DNA from: an uncultured Chloroflexota bacterium
Lineage (GTDB): Bacteria > Chloroflexota > Anaerolineae > Aggregatilineales > Phototrophicaceae
Length of the DNA: 7,026 nucleotides
Direction of reading: 5' to 3'
Assembly: GCA_937942935.1 (NCBI GenBank)
Contig: CALDGT010000016.1
Coordinates: 1 to 7,026 of the forward strand
The translations under genes and the position numbers were made by a program. Below the pieces are notes generated by a model. The model ran no database searches. It was not told where the DNA came from and saw nothing but the letters and a program-made list of their open reading frames with translations. Every line of letters begins with the position of its first letter. The stretch's first letter is position 1. Of this stretch, positions 6,513 to 7,026 are shown in pieces.

Positions 6513-6962
6513 ATGGCAGAAGATAAGCGCAAAAAAGTCATAGACGCCCTCACAGGCACAGCTCGTATTAACCCCGATGAATATAGCCCCATCACCAGCA
6601 CCAATCGGTTAAATAGCCTTAGCTATGCGTTGGCGGGTTGGCTTTATATGCTTGTGCGCCAAAAAAATACACGGATTCAGGCAGTTGCCTCGATAGCTGT
6701 ATTCATTTTTGCGCTTTGGTTAGGACTTGACCCTATTAGTTGGGCAGTTCTTATTTTGACCATTACGATTGTTTGGATGGCAGAATTTTTGAATGCCGCC
6801 GTCGAAGCGGCGATTAACCTCGCCTCTGCGGACTTGCATCCGATGGCAAAAGTTGGCAAAGATGTGGCGTCTGCCGCCGTTTTATTGGGTGCTGTCGCAT
6901 CTATTTTAATCGGATTACTCATTTTAGGTCCGCCATTGATTGAAAAATTAGGATGGGGGTAA
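6513..6962 (+). CDS. dgkA: Diacylglycerol kinase family protein (DgkA/undecaprenol kinase type)
   Basis: This small integral membrane kinase belongs to the family that phosphorylates diacylglycerol or, in Gram-positive bacteria, undecaprenol to supply the lipid carrier of cell-wall synthesis. It has 149 residues from the ATG at 6513, with GAGG 10 nt upstream; the ATG at 6498 would overlap ybeY and lacks a spaced ribosome site. There are three membrane helices (about 56-72, 75-95 and 119-139). The core signature is present as Glu91-Phe-Leu-Asn94-(3)-Glu98, then His109-Pro-Met-Ala-Lys and Lys116-Asp117 before AASAVLL-like helix 3. Two positions that are acidic in E. coli DgkA appear as amides: Gln50 in the RQKNTRIQ segment and Asn102 where the signature normally has Asp. 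The ~35-residue hydrophilic N-terminus is longer than usual. Family assignment is firm; the lipid substrate is uncertain. Confidence 0.92.
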   Translation: MAEDKRKKVIDALTGTARINPDEYSPITSTNRLNSLSYALAGWLYMLVRQKNTRIQAVASIAVFIFALWLGLDPISWAVLILTITIVWMAEFLNAAVEAAINLASADLHPMAKVGKDVASAAVLLGAVASILIGLLILGPPLIEKLGWG

Positions 6963-6968
6963 TTGGTT

Positions 6969-7026
6969 ATGAGCCTAGAGCGTCCACCAGAACGCGCAAC
7001 ACATACCAGTAAAGCACGAGAACGAA
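6969..7026 (+). CDS. Start of an unidentified protein (3' end outside window)
   Basis: An ATG lies 6 nt after the dgkA stop codon with GGGGG (6955-6959) 9 nt upstream as a possible ribosome site. Nineteen codons are visible, encoding MSLERPPERATHTSKARER, a hydrophilic, Arg-rich and probably flexible N-terminus. That is too little to name the product. In related clusters cdd or era follows dgkA, but this N-terminus does not recognisably match either. Confidence 0.5.
   Translation, partial: MSLERPPERATHTSKARER

Noticed and set aside
1..7026. CRISPR array, tRNA/rRNA, insertion sequence, toxin-antitoxin or phage defence module
   Set aside because: No regularly spaced repeats, cloverleaf, terminal repeats with transposase, or small paired toxin genes were seen; the genes are mainly conserved housekeeping families.

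Overview
The window reads as a piece of an ordinary bacterial chromosome with every supported gene on the + strand. Base composition is fairly balanced and the genes are tightly packed. The gene set and style (a compressed Firmicutes-like housekeeping cluster, plus TPR and LamG-like envelope proteins with Thr/Pro/Glu-rich tails) suggest a Chloroflexota bacterium, perhaps Anaerolineae-like. That placement is inference from family resemblance, not from a marker gene. I see no tRNA, rRNA, CRISPR array, insertion sequence or phage gene.

Left part (1-1108): the 3' end of a TPR-repeat protein gene (1-468), then a small stand-alone gene (556-966) whose product resembles a STAS/SpoIIAA-like single-domain protein. 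The two noncoding stretches here are the parts least explained by genes. 469-555 carries two inverted repeats that cannot both fold fully, one of which pairs with the start codon of the small gene. 967-1108 carries a good sigma70-type promoter (TTGATG, 17 nt, TATAGT) and, immediately downstream, a 34-nt near-palindrome able to form a 15-bp hairpin.

Right part (1109-7026): a probable single operon. It contains an anchored or secreted LamG/concanavalin-like domain protein, mtaB (tRNA methylthiotransferase), yqeY (GatB/YqeY domain), pgpH (7TM HD-domain c-di-AMP phosphodiesterase), ybeY (rRNA endoribonuclease), dgkA (diacylglycerol/undecaprenol kinase family) and the first 19 codons of another gene. 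Junctions are a 4-nt overlap, 30 nt, 6 nt, a 14-nt overlap, 1 nt and 6 nt, so transcriptional and partly translational coupling is likely.

The order mtaB-yqeY-pgpH-ybeY-dgkA matches the order of yqeV, yqeY, yqfF, yqfG and dgkA in Bacillus subtilis with the intervening genes missing. The cluster joins tRNA modification, rRNA maturation, c-di-AMP turnover and recycling of the lipid carrier for the cell wall. I found no convincing new defence or mobile system. The most worthwhile leads are the leader/operator structure at 1053-1086, the start-codon-pairing repeat at 503-558, the odd envelope gene coupled to mtaB, and the amide substitutions in DgkA.
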